From the NCBI RefSeq assembly GCF_029504655.1, contig NZ_JAQFIL010000001.1, positions 5,337,001 through 5,401,000 of the forward strand: 64,000 nt of DNA. The letters are read 5' to 3'. A model generated the notes under the pieces. It had not been told where the DNA came from, did no database searches, and worked only from the letters and a program-made list of their open reading frames with translations. The DNA is from Catalinimonas alkaloidigena. Lineage in GTDB: Bacteria > Bacteroidota > Bacteroidia > Cytophagales > Cyclobacteriaceae. Position 1 is the first letter of the stretch, and each line of letters starts with the position of its first letter. Of this stretch, positions 52,783-60,997 are shown piece after piece. The position numbers and the translations under genes were made by a program.

Positions 52783-55524
52783 ATGAAGACGATGAAAGCA
52801 GTTATCAGTGGAGTATTCCTCCTGTTCCTAATCTCCACAGCAGTTGCTCAGGATATGCCCTGGCGCCTGACTGGCCGTATAATCGACGCTTCGGATACCT
52901 CAGGAGTAATCGGGGCTACCGTGATGATGATCAACGTTAAAGACTCAACCCGATCCCGGTTTGTTGCTACTGAAAGCGACGGTAATTTCACGATCAACAA
53001 TCTGGAGAAAGCCTTTTACCGACTGCAAATTTCCAGTGTTGGTTATAAGCCTTACCGCCGCATTTTCAGACTTACCCAGGCTGAAACAGACTTAGGAGTA
53101 ATCCAACTGGAGCCGGATGTGAAATTGCTGGATGAAATTTCGGTAGAAGGGGAAGTAGTACCCGTAGAGCAGCTGGGCGATACCACCCAGTATAATGCCG
53201 ATGCCTTTAAAACCAACCCGGATGCCAGCGCTCGTGATCTGGTTAGTAAAATGCCGGGGATTATCGTAGATAGTGATGGGGTAACCGCCAATGGTGAAAG
53301 CATTGAGCAGGTATTGCTCGATGGCAAACGTTTTTTCGGACAAGACCCGCTATTGTCGCTGAATACGATCCCGGCCGATATTGTAGACAAAATCCAGGTA
53401 TACGATGAAGAAAGCGAGCAATCCCAGCTTACCGGATTTGACGATGGCAATACGACCAAAACCATGAATGTGGTGACCAAAGCAGACAAGCGAAACGGGC
53501 AGTTTGGCCGGGCATATGCCGGCTATGGTACCGATAACCTATATGAAGCAGGAGCCACTATCAATTCATTCAACCAGGATAGTAGAACTACCATTCTGGG
53601 AATGACCAACAACATCAATCAGCAAAACTTTGGTAGCGAAGACCTGGCGGAGGTAAGCGGAGGGCGCGGTGGATTCAGACGAGGAGGCGGAAATAATAAC
53701 TTCATCACGGGTGTTCAGGACGGCATTACTCAAACGAATGCACTTGGCGTTAACTTTACGAATGACTGGGGAGAAAAAACCACTTTTGAAGGAAGCTATT
53801 TTTTCAACCAGACCAGTAACAGCAACAATCAACAGCTTACCAGGGAATCGTTTTTACCCAGCGGCAGTCAGTACTACCAGGAAGATCAGCAATCGTTCAC
53901 GGATAACCTGAACCATCGGCTGAATATGAGGATAGGTTACAAGATCAATGATAACAATAACCTTATGCTCAGGTCAGCCATTAGTTATCAGGATAACCAA
54001 CAAAATGAAAGCACCCTCGGACAAACCGAGTATACTGATGGTGAACTGCTGAGCGAAACCCATAACAATTTCTCGAGCTTAAACCAGGCGTTTAGTGTAA
54101 GAAATGATCTGATCTTCCAGCATAAATTTACGAAAATTGGTCGGACACTTTCCCTGGAGGTTAATTCCCAGATCAACCCGACGACAAGAGAAAATTACCT
54201 GGAGGATCTGACGTTGGACTCGCTGACAGAGTATCTTACCGATGAGCAGCAGTACACACTGGGTTCTTCCGTAGTGTATACCGAGCCGATTGGCTCCACC
54301 GCCCAACTAGCCCTTAAATATCAGGTCAATCACAGCTCGCGAGAATCCGATCGGGATACCTATACCTTGCAGGAAGGAGACGAAAAAAAATCGTTCAGTG
54401 AGGCATTGTCTAACCATTTGAAAAGTGGCTACACGACCCATGCTCCATCCATCCGTTTCTCCAACCGTCAGTTCGGTAATTTCTTTGATGTTGGGCTTAC
54501 CTACCAGTACGCCACGCTAAATAATCTTGAGTTTTCCCCTACTTCTACTCAGCTGACCAACCGTTTCAGTAATATTTTACCATCCGTGTCGGGGCGGTTT
54601 GAACTTTCTGATGATGCTAATTTGCTGATACGCTATACTACGTCAACTACAGAACCCACCATTAACCAACTACAAGGCGTATTAGACAATAGTAACCCGC
54701 TGTTTCTGTCTGTAGGAAACCCTGAACTGGACCAGACTTACACGCATGCGCTTAACATGCGTTTTCAAAAAGTGAATGCTGACAAAAATACTTCTTTCTC
54801 GAATTTTACCCGGGTATCCACAAGTTCGGATTACATTACCACCAGCACTTCCATCATTGGCGCTGACTCGGTATCAGCAGATGGGATCACGTATCAGGCG
54901 GGAGCGCAGGTAAGCACCCCCCTCAATGTAGACGGGTATTGGAACGCACAAAATAATACTACCTACGGTGTTTTGATTTCACCGCTAAAAAGTAGTTTTA
55001 ATACCTCTCTTGGTCTGGGGTACCAACGCCTGCCCGGTCTGCTTGACGGAGTTCAAAACATAGCCAATACCTATTCGGCCAACATTAAATTAGGACTGGC
55101 TAGTAATATCAGCGAAAAAATTGATTATAACCTTTACTATCAGATTAACGGAAGCCGCGTGCTCAACTCAATACAGTCAGGAAGTAATAGTCAGTACTAT
55201 ACCCAGACGCTGGGGGCGAAACTTAACCTGATCTTCGGCAAAGGCTTTGTGTTTAGAAATGAAACGTATTTTCAAAAGTACACTGGGGCTAATAGCCAGT
55301 TTGATACTAACTATACCCTCTGGAATATGGGAATTGCTAAGAAATTTCTCAAGGATGACCGCGGAGAGCTGGAACTTTCTGTCTTTGACCTGTTAGGTCA
55401 AAACCAGAGTTTTAGTCAGACAGTTAGTGCTCAGTATCTCGAGGAAACGCAGACAGAGGTACTGCAACGCTACTTCATGCTCACCTTCACATATCAGTTG
55501 AGGCATTTTAAGAAAAGTAGTTAA
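52783..55524 (+). CDS. TonB-receptor-like outer-membrane beta-barrel protein (OMP_b-brl_3 type)
   Basis: 913 residues; ATG 52783 abuts the preceding stop, with a second ATG at 52792. Signal peptide ending TAVAQ at about 19-23. CarboxypepD-regulatory-like domain about 28-112 (GRIIDASDTSGVIGATVMM, SDGNFTINNLEKAFYRLQIS). Plug-like region about 120-230 (VPVEQLGDTTQYNADAFKTN, DLVSKMPGI, LLDGKRFFGQDP). A 22-strand-type barrel follows, with a Gly/Arg/Asn-rich loop GGRGGFRRGGGNNN at about 293-306. Such proteins lack a SusD partner and often accompany stress or metal-related operons. Paired with the small helical protein upstream. Substrate unknown. Confidence 0.88.
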   Translation: MKTMKAVISGVFLLFLISTAVAQDMPWRLTGRIIDASDTSGVIGATVMMINVKDSTRSRFVATESDGNFTINNLEKAFYRLQISSVGYKPYRRIFRLTQAETDLGVIQLEPDVKLLDEISVEGEVVPVEQLGDTTQYNADAFKTNPDASARDLVSKMPGIIVDSDGVTANGESIEQVLLDGKRFFGQDPLLSLNTIPADIVDKIQVYDEESEQSQLTGFDDGNTTKTMNVVTKADKRNGQFGRAYAGYGTDNLYEAGATINSFNQDSRTTILGMTNNINQQNFGSEDLAEVSGGRGGFRRGGGNNNFITGVQDGITQTNALGVNFTNDWGEKTTFEGSYFFNQTSNSNNQQLTRESFLPSGSQYYQEDQQSFTDNLNHRLNMRIGYKINDNNNLMLRSAISYQDNQQNESTLGQTEYTDGELLSETHNNFSSLNQAFSVRNDLIFQHKFTKIGRTLSLEVNSQINPTTRENYLEDLTLDSLTEYLTDEQQYTLGSSVVYTEPIGSTAQLALKYQVNHSSRESDRDTYTLQEGDEKKSFSEALSNHLKSGYTTHAPSIRFSNRQFGNFFDVGLTYQYATLNNLEFSPTSTQLTNRFSNILPSVSGRFELSDDANLLIRYTTSTTEPTINQLQGVLDNSNPLFLSVGNPELDQTYTHALNMRFQKVNADKNTSFSNFTRVSTSSDYITTSTSIIGADSVSADGITYQAGAQVSTPLNVDGYWNAQNNTTYGVLISPLKSSFNTSLGLGYQRLPGLLDGVQNIANTYSANIKLGLASNISEKIDYNLYYQINGSRVLNSIQSGSNSQYYTQTLGAKLNLIFGKGFVFRNETYFQKYTGANSQFDTNYTLWNMGIAKKFLKDDRGELELSVFDLLGQNQSFSQTVSAQYLEETQTEVLQRYFMLTFTYQLRHFKKSS

Positions 55525-55587
55525 CAACTAACGATTCGCTATTTTCACTAAGTACCAGTCACCATTTGCTAGTCTACCCAAGTAGCT

Positions 55588-55623
55588 CAAAAAAAGATTC
55601 TCCTGAGGAGTTCTGATTTTTTT
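55588..55623. terminator. Terminator-like structure after the outer-membrane barrel gene
   Basis: A run of A, then CTCC-TGA-GGAG, then a run of T (the T-run spans 55617-55623) allow the flanking A and T tracts to extend the stem. Position 64 bases after the barrel gene stop and symmetrical tracts suggest termination in either direction. The GC core is only four pairs. Confidence 0.5.
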
Positions 55624-55766
55624 GTAGTCTGTTAAGACATTCGACGCTTTGGTGATTTACCTGATATGACGCAGCTTAGCACAGAAATAGAATGACTTTT
55701 TGATAGGAATGGGCTATGCTGAATCAGTACCTCATGTTGATATGTAAAGCTTCAACAAATTTTTAA

Positions 55767-55916
55767 GAAGCTGTTTGAGTTAGTTTTTGCGAATTGAGAA
55801 AGTTCAAGCTTGTGTCTAAACATTTTTTTGGGTAATAGCAGTGCTATTGGCTGTGAAAAATGTGACTTCAGGTTTTTAAAATGCCTCCAGCTCAGAGGAT
55901 TAACTCAAACAGCTTC
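55767..55916. repeat. MITE-like 150-base element with 16-base perfect inverted termini
   Basis: GAAGCTGTTTGAGTTA at 55767-55782 and its exact complement TAACTCAAACAGCTTC at 55901-55916 bound 118 bases with no coding capacity. The interior includes a small hairpin AATAGCA..GCTATT. The arms are too far apart for a simple terminator and resemble the ends of a small non-autonomous insertion element. No target duplication is clear at the flanks. Confidence 0.5.
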
Positions 55917-56064
55917 AAAACGTGCCGGCTAAAGCCAGTTATTTTCTGGCACATTTCAAAGCAGTAAAATCCCAACACCATTAGCGTTCAGAACGATTTG
56001 TCCCTTCAGTGACCCTGCCTCCCCAGTTAGCCAATACAGCAACCAGTATGGGCTGATTTGTAGA

Positions 56065-56098
56065 AGGAGGGCTCTGTAGTGGAGTAAAGAGCCTCCCC
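56065..56098 (+). repeat. Stem-loop with one bulge, possible terminator
   Basis: AGGAGGGCTCT pairs with AGAGCCTCC across a short loop with one bulged G; a T-rich stretch follows on the plus strand. No plus-strand gene ends just before it, so its purpose is unclear. Confidence 0.3.
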
Positions 56099-56191
56099 TT
56101 ATTCTTATCTTTTTCACGCCAGTGTCAGGCGGCTTTCTCAATTGAAACCTACAAGCAGGAAATGCCGCATCTAAGCAAATGCACCAACAAG

Positions 56192-56216
56192 AAAAAATAC
56201 CGAGAAAACCCCGGTA
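56192..56216 (-). terminator. Intrinsic terminator of the EF-hand gene
   Basis: Read on the minus strand: TACCGGGG, a TTTT loop, TCTCGGTA-type stem, then six T. It lies 60 bases downstream of the EF-hand gene stop and has the normal order of stem then T-run for that strand. Confidence 0.65.
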
Positions 56217-56276
56217 CTGAATATTTAACTTTACCTTAACTGTATCGTTTGTTGATAACGATTAACTGTATAAGAC

Positions 56277-56579
56277 CTATGGTCTTGGACCATTTCTCTG
56301 AGGTCGCGGCGCATTTTCAAGCTCGCTTTCTATAAGAAAGCCATCACTGTCAGCATCAATTTTTGAGAAATCATTTACCAGGGGGCCTTTTACTTCACTT
56401 TTTGCCAGCTTACCGTCTTTGTTGACATCCATCTCTGATAAAAGCTGTGCAAAACTCGGTCCCCCTCCCTGCCGACCTGAAGGTCTTTGCGGGTTATTCG
56501 CCTGATTATTCTGTGATGCGCAGGCAAGCACCATGAAAGCGATTGCGCCTAATGCGATTGTTTTTACTGTTTTTTTCAT
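56277..56579 (-). CDS. Small lipoprotein with two EF-hand calcium-binding loops
   Basis: 100 residues. SPII signal (hydrophobic 8-18) with lipobox VLAC at about 17-20. A linker rich in Q, N, P and G (NNQANNPQRPSGRQGGG) is followed by two EF-hand loops: DVNKDGKLAKSE at about 52-63 and DADSDGFLIESE at about 76-87, each with Asp at 1, 3 or 5 and the final Glu at 12. It likely binds Ca2+ in the envelope. It has its own terminator and lies 200 bases from the TolC-like gene, so it may be separately expressed. The Gly/Pro-rich linker resembles that of the small protein at 52372, but there is no real homology. Confidence 0.8.
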   Translation of the reverse strand: MKKTVKTIALGAIAFMVLACASQNNQANNPQRPSGRQGGGPSFAQLLSEMDVNKDGKLAKSEVKGPLVNDFSKIDADSDGFLIESELENAPRPQRNGPRP

Positions 56580-56781
56580 GTTCTTTGTACTTTACTCTTT
56601 AGACGCGATTCTTCCCTTAATCCCTCAAACAAACGATAGCAATTAACTTTTTTTGTGTCCCAGTAAGAAGGGAATGATTGCTTACTGGCTAACCACACGG
56701 ATTACTACATTTGCTTTTCAAAAAAGAGTAGAAGCTCAGGGTTTTGTCAATAACATATAAACGGCTGCCACAAAGTTGTAC

Positions 56782-58002
56782 CTAATTTAAATCGGGGCTA
56801 AGATGATTTCTAAGAGGCTGCTGTTGCAGCATTTCTGCATACCATAAATACTCAATGTAAGCCTGGTAGATTTCCTTTCGTAAAAGGGTCGCAATACTTC
56901 TTGATTTGATCAGGCTGCTTTTCAACCTAATAACGGTAATCGGATTACTGCTTTTAATTTCCTGAAGATTGGATGCTAATACGTCTACGTTTAAACTGTC
57001 CAATTGATTTTGTAAGCTATTGTAACGTGTCGTTAGCGTTTTTACTTTTTTCTTCATCAACGCTAGCATTGCATGCTGTTCGTTCTTTGCATCGGCCAGG
57101 TCACCCTCTGCTTTTATCATTTCCAGCTTACGCTTGGTCATGTCAACTTTGTTTGGATTGAAAATAGGTATGGTCACTCCCATCCCTATACTCCATGGAC
57201 TTCTGTCTTGCTCGATTCGGTATTGCTGGTACTGTGCCTGCAGAAACCCTACATTGATGTTTGCTTTCTCCAATGCCCATTCTGACTTGGAAAGCTCAAC
57301 CTGCTTTTGCCGATAAGCCACTTCGCCAAATTCAGTCACACTTGAATAGTATTCGATCACTTGTTGTACTTTGTCAATGGAAATTAACTCACTCAAAGAC
57401 CATGAAATCACTTGGTTTTGCGCTGGTGGATATAGTGCTTCAATATTACTACGCAGCGCTTCTTCCTCGAAAAATAATTCTTCCAGTGCTACGAGCTTTT
57501 CTACCTGTTCAATTTTTAAATCAGTATACTCATTGGCATCAAAGAAATCGGAAAAACGTTGTGCTTCCAGAATTTTTATCAATGTTTTTACCAGCTCATG
57601 TTCTTCTTCCTTCAGCTTTTTTTGTTCCTCGAGATAGACCCAGTCGATGATTGCTTCGTAATGGGTTTTCAAGAGCTTTTTCAGTTCACGTTGACGATCA
57701 AGCTGCAACACCTCCTGATAGGTTTGAAAGTATTGTTTATTACGTTTCTCTTCCCAGGGGTTGGCTGGTTGCAATCGTAAGGCATAATCCTGACGTTCAG
57801 TATCTATTTGATTACTCTCGGTTCTAAATTCCAATTCGCGAAACACAGAAAGCCGGTAAGGATTTGACTTCAGATAAATATCCTGATGGTCAAATACCTG
57901 AATAGCAGGCGCCTCCAAGGCTGACCATAAGAAATCCTCCATTGAGACCTGGGCACTGAGAACGGTAGGTAGGAGCAAGAAAAAATTAAGAAGTGTACGC
58001 AT
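56782..58002 (-). CDS. TolC-like outer-membrane channel protein
   Basis: 406 residues. Signal peptide ending VLSAQ at about 14-18. Then long amphipathic helices typical of the outer membrane efflux protein (OEP) family: RQRELKKLLKTHYEAIIDWV, EEQKKLKEEEHELVKTLIKI, VEYRQKQVELSKSEWALEKA-like stretches, and SIGMGVTIPIFNPNKVDMTK, which is the conserved membrane-strand segment of TolC proteins. A final coiled coil (DAKNEQHAMLALMKKKVKTL) completes the second half. It starts 4 bases after the HlyD gene stop, so the two are coupled. It forms the outer-membrane duct of the putative export system with the adaptor and DUF4956 protein. Confidence 0.82.
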   Translation of the reverse strand: MRTLLNFFLLLPTVLSAQVSMEDFLWSALEAPAIQVFDHQDIYLKSNPYRLSVFRELEFRTESNQIDTERQDYALRLQPANPWEEKRNKQYFQTYQEVLQLDRQRELKKLLKTHYEAIIDWVYLEEQKKLKEEEHELVKTLIKILEAQRFSDFFDANEYTDLKIEQVEKLVALEELFFEEEALRSNIEALYPPAQNQVISWSLSELISIDKVQQVIEYYSSVTEFGEVAYRQKQVELSKSEWALEKANINVGFLQAQYQQYRIEQDRSPWSIGMGVTIPIFNPNKVDMTKRKLEMIKAEGDLADAKNEQHAMLALMKKKVKTLTTRYNSLQNQLDSLNVDVLASNLQEIKSSNPITVIRLKSSLIKSRSIATLLRKEIYQAYIEYLWYAEMLQQQPLRNHLSPDLN

Positions 58003-58006
58003 AAGC

Positions 58007-58993
58007 TTATCGAATCAATACTTTTTCACCATTGAAAAAAGTGTTTTCCACAGGAATCTCTATAAATACCTGTTGACCAAATGCTTTTGTGGCGGTAGAC
58101 TTTTGCAAAATCTCAGGAAGTTCACTGACAGACCCATAGCCAATTACTTTACCTTCTACCGAATTTCTTTGTTGGTCATAAGATGACACACTGACTATTT
58201 TTCCAACACCCAACTCTGTTGGTTTCTTTCCAACCAGGTAAGCGACTACCGTAGTAGGATGCAAGGGGTTGATTTCCAGCAAGGGGGTAAAGGAATCCAC
58301 CTGCTCCCCGGGCTTCACGTAAACATTTTTTACAACACCTGAAGCGGTGGCATATTTGTTCAACTTACTCTTTTCTGCTTCCAGTAATTTCAATTCACTT
58401 TCAAGCAGAGAAATTTGATTTTCAACCAAATGCTGCTCCGTCGTGCTCTCTTGCAAAACATCTTCAACTTTAATGTTCATTGCTTCCAGATGCTTTTGCT
58501 TTTGTTGTCTGAGCGATCTGACTTTTATTGATATTGGTGAATTTTCACTGGTTTTCTTATCAGAAGTAAATGCTTTTGTAAGCGCCTCATTCATCCTGAT
58601 CTCACTTTCCAGCTCCATTATCTCGGCATCAAGTTCTTCTATTTCAATCCCTTTTTGGGCTTTGAGATAGGAGATTTCCGCATTGGCGAGCTTCGCTTTT
58701 TCGTCACGTTCGGATTTATAAACAGCAATGCGATTGGTGAGCTTAGCGATGTCTACCTCCAGCGCATCGCTGCTGAGCTCGACCAAAAGATCGCCCTTTT
58801 TCACTTGCATTCCGGGGACAATATTTACAGACTTTACCAGTGCGGATTTTTCTGTATTTACTTTGTATTCTGAAGTTTGTGCTATCCCTATGGAAGCTTC
58901 ACCACTTCCTTTAAAATATTTGCCGCTGATAAACAGCATGGCAACCAACATCAAGGCAATTAATATGTAAAACCAATTCGTTCTTTTTTCCAT
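58007..58993 (-). CDS. HlyD-family membrane fusion (adaptor) protein
   Basis: 328 residues. One N-terminal membrane helix (WFYILIALMLVAMLFISGKY, about 6-25). Lipoyl/barrel-sandwich half-motifs: VNIVPGMQVKKGDLLVELSS at about 56-75 and ASGVVKNVYVKPGEQVDSFTP at about 216-236, separated by a coiled-coil hairpin of about 130 residues (KLTNRIAVYKSERDEKAKLA ... QISLLESELKLLEAEKSKLN). A beta-barrel domain follows to the end. Its ATG overlaps the DUF4956 stop (TGATG), and the TolC-like gene follows by 4 bases. It is a periplasmic bridge between an inner-membrane component and TolC, but no RND or ABC pump is encoded nearby. Confidence 0.88.
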   Translation of the reverse strand: MEKRTNWFYILIALMLVAMLFISGKYFKGSGEASIGIAQTSEYKVNTEKSALVKSVNIVPGMQVKKGDLLVELSSDALEVDIAKLTNRIAVYKSERDEKAKLANAEISYLKAQKGIEIEELDAEIMELESEIRMNEALTKAFTSDKKTSENSPISIKVRSLRQQKQKHLEAMNIKVEDVLQESTTEQHLVENQISLLESELKLLEAEKSKLNKYATASGVVKNVYVKPGEQVDSFTPLLEINPLHPTTVVAYLVGKKPTELGVGKIVSVSSYDQQRNSVEGKVIGYGSVSELPEILQKSTATKAFGQQVFIEIPVENTFFNGEKVLIR

Positions 58994-59664
58994 CAGTTTG
59001 ATACAATTTCATTGGACATCAGCTTAAGCTGAGATATTCCTTCTATAGTTTTGAGCGCATACATCAGATCCCCTTTTGTTATCGTAGATTTTAACGTTAC
59101 TGCAAACTGATACCGAACTGCCATGTCTTTGGTCACCTGAATGCTAAGGATGCGAGCGTCCTTACAATGATTCTGAATGAGACTGGTAATCCTTTCCATT
59201 TTGTTAGCGTCCTGAACTGTAAAAAACAAATGGCTGTGATTTGAATAAGACCGGAAAGGGGATGAGTGTAGTAAAAATGCGGCCAGGCAAAACAGGATAG
59301 ATCCCACAAACGAAATGGTGAAGCCAAAAACGCCAATAGCCAGGCCTGTACTTAAAGCCGCGAACAAAAACAACACATCCCTCGGGTCATCAATACGGGT
59401 GCGAAAGCGAATAATGGCCATGGCTCCAAATACCCCTAATCCGCGTGCCAGACTATCTCCGATCGCCATCATAACCAAAGTGGTTACCAATGCTCCCAGA
59501 ATCAATGACTGAAAGAAGTTTTTGGGATAATAACTACCGGTAAAGGTGAGTCTATGTGTGATGGCAATCAAAGAAGACAGCACAAAAGCCCATAGAAAAG
59601 AATAGGTAATGTTGACCAGCTGTGGGTATTCGTAAACCGGTTGATCGGGAAATAATTCAAACAT
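58993..59664 (-). CDS. DUF4956-family inner-membrane protein
   Basis: 223 residues. About four membrane helices (about 11-27, 43-64, 93-108, 112-133). Signature GDSLARGLGVFGAMAIIRFRTRIDDPRDVLFLFAAL, visible as GAMAIIRFRT followed by DDPRD at about 79-92, identifies DUF4956. A cytoplasmic C-terminal alpha/beta domain (residues about 145-220) ends in ISQLKLMSNEI. In many bacteria this family is found with CotH-like kinases and VTC-type polyphosphate polymerase domains; here no VTC gene is present. It overlaps the HlyD gene by one base and follows the lamin-tail gene by 11 bases. Confidence 0.85.
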   Translation of the reverse strand: MFELFPDQPVYEYPQLVNITYSFLWAFVLSSLIAITHRLTFTGSYYPKNFFQSLILGALVTTLVMMAIGDSLARGLGVFGAMAIIRFRTRIDDPRDVLFLFAALSTGLAIGVFGFTISFVGSILFCLAAFLLHSSPFRSYSNHSHLFFTVQDANKMERITSLIQNHCKDARILSIQVTKDMAVRYQFAVTLKSTITKGDLMYALKTIEGISQLKLMSNEIVSN

Positions 59665-59675
59665 GGGTTAGCTGG

Positions 59676-60929
59676 TTAATTATTAGATTGACCCGGTGTA
59701 GGAGTATCCAAAGCCCCCCAGTTCGTGCTACCATCTGATGTTCGTCCCCAGGATATATTTTCGTTTTGCGCCTCAAAGGTGTATGTATCCATGGTTCTGC
59801 CATCGATGTAGAACAAGCCTACATCCTCGCCATCTGCACTCAAACTAAAGTTCAGGTGCAGTGGCCCCTGACTGCTAGATCCATCGGCCCACAGCACAAG
59901 GTATCCTCCGGCCGGAATCGTGGTCGCATCGGCATCATCACTGGATATTTGATCACCAAAGGGGTCTTCCTTGTTGTCAGAGAGATACATCCCTCCTATA
60001 TTTACCGGGGTGGTGCCAGCGTTATAAATTTCAATCCAATCATCAAACTCTTCTGCACCGCTATCGGTATCCGGACAACAGGAAGTATTGCTGGCCATAA
60101 ACTCATTGATAAGCAGTTGTGGCAATGGATCGGTGTTCAATAAATAACCATCGGTATTATCCGGTGCGGAAGCGGGCTTCAATGAAGACAGGCCATCAGT
60201 GCCTACCGCTTCAACATAATACTCCACTAATCCTTCCGTAGCAATACCTGGAATCGTGCCGGTATACGAGCCTCCACTTTGATAGGTCATATCAACTTCC
60301 GAAAAGGAACCACCATCAAAACGGTGATATAGTTTTACCGATGCAACACCTGAGGTTGAAATCAGCTCAGCCCTTACCACCACACTTTCATTAAGTGCAG
60401 GAACCATCGGATCACGTGATATTGAATTGATGGCGGGTGCACTGTCATCACCATTGGATTCACCCGCTGTGGTGACGCCGGTTATTTCCCAAAAATCAGA
60501 ACCATCGGGAAACCTGGCGTAGGATTGACCATTGTCGAGAGCTGGAAATTCAACTTCATCAACGAGCACACCCTCTGCATTCTCCAATGACACTGTTTCT
60601 CCCTCTGCAGAGAGTTTGAAATTGGTATTCAGTTCTGTTCCTACATCATTACAGAGCAACACCAGGAATCCATAGGCGGGAATAGTAGTCCCAGAGGGAA
60701 GACTGTATTGGTTAGCATCATCTGAAATGGTATAACCGCCAATATCTTTACTGCTTTCCAATGCGTTATATAGCTCGACCCAGTCTTCACCCGAGGCAAA
60801 AATTTCATTAATATAGATGCCTTCTATGGTCGGCTCAATTTCATCCTCATCATCACATGAAATGAGCAGTAATAGCGGAGAGAGCATGAAGAAATATGAA
60901 AACCAATTGAATTTTAAACACGATAACAT
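59676..60929 (-). CDS. Lipoprotein with two lamin-tail (LTD) domains
   Basis: 417 residues. SPII signal, lipobox LLISC at about 21-25, followed by DDEDE. First LTD about 35-150: IYINEIFASGEDWVELYNAL, GYTISDDANQYSLPSGTTIP, FKLSAEGETVSLENAEG. A central Ig-like domain about 160-265 (PAINSISRDPMVPALNESVV). Second LTD about 275-415: LLINEFMASN, DDWIEIYNAGTTPVNIGG, IPAGGYLVLWADG, LHLNFSLSADGEDVGLF. LTDs in bacterial surface proteins often accompany CotH kinases. It follows CotH by 68 bases and precedes DUF4956 by 11. Surface matrix or adhesin role inferred. Confidence 0.85.
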   Translation of the reverse strand: MLSCLKFNWFSYFFMLSPLLLLISCDDEDEIEPTIEGIYINEIFASGEDWVELYNALESSKDIGGYTISDDANQYSLPSGTTIPAYGFLVLLCNDVGTELNTNFKLSAEGETVSLENAEGVLVDEVEFPALDNGQSYARFPDGSDFWEITGVTTAGESNGDDSAPAINSISRDPMVPALNESVVVRAELISTSGVASVKLYHRFDGGSFSEVDMTYQSGGSYTGTIPGIATEGLVEYYVEAVGTDGLSSLKPASAPDNTDGYLLNTDPLPQLLINEFMASNTSCCPDTDSGAEEFDDWIEIYNAGTTPVNIGGMYLSDNKEDPFGDQISSDDADATTIPAGGYLVLWADGSSSQGPLHLNFSLSADGEDVGLFYIDGRTMDTYTFEAQNENISWGRTSDGSTNWGALDTPTPGQSNN

Positions 60930-60997
60930 GACCTAATCTTTAATTAATTTGTAATGGTGCGATACAGATGTATCAAAAGGACGCCACCTGCTTTCCA

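Larger units (their letters stand above)
55525..56276. other. Intergenic region with terminators and a MITE-like element
   Basis: About 750 bases between converging genes. It holds a bidirectional terminator-like structure (55588-55623), a 150-base element bounded by perfect inverted repeats (55767-55916), a hairpin at 56065-56098 and the terminator of the EF-hand gene (56192-56216). No gene is supported. Confidence 0.65.
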
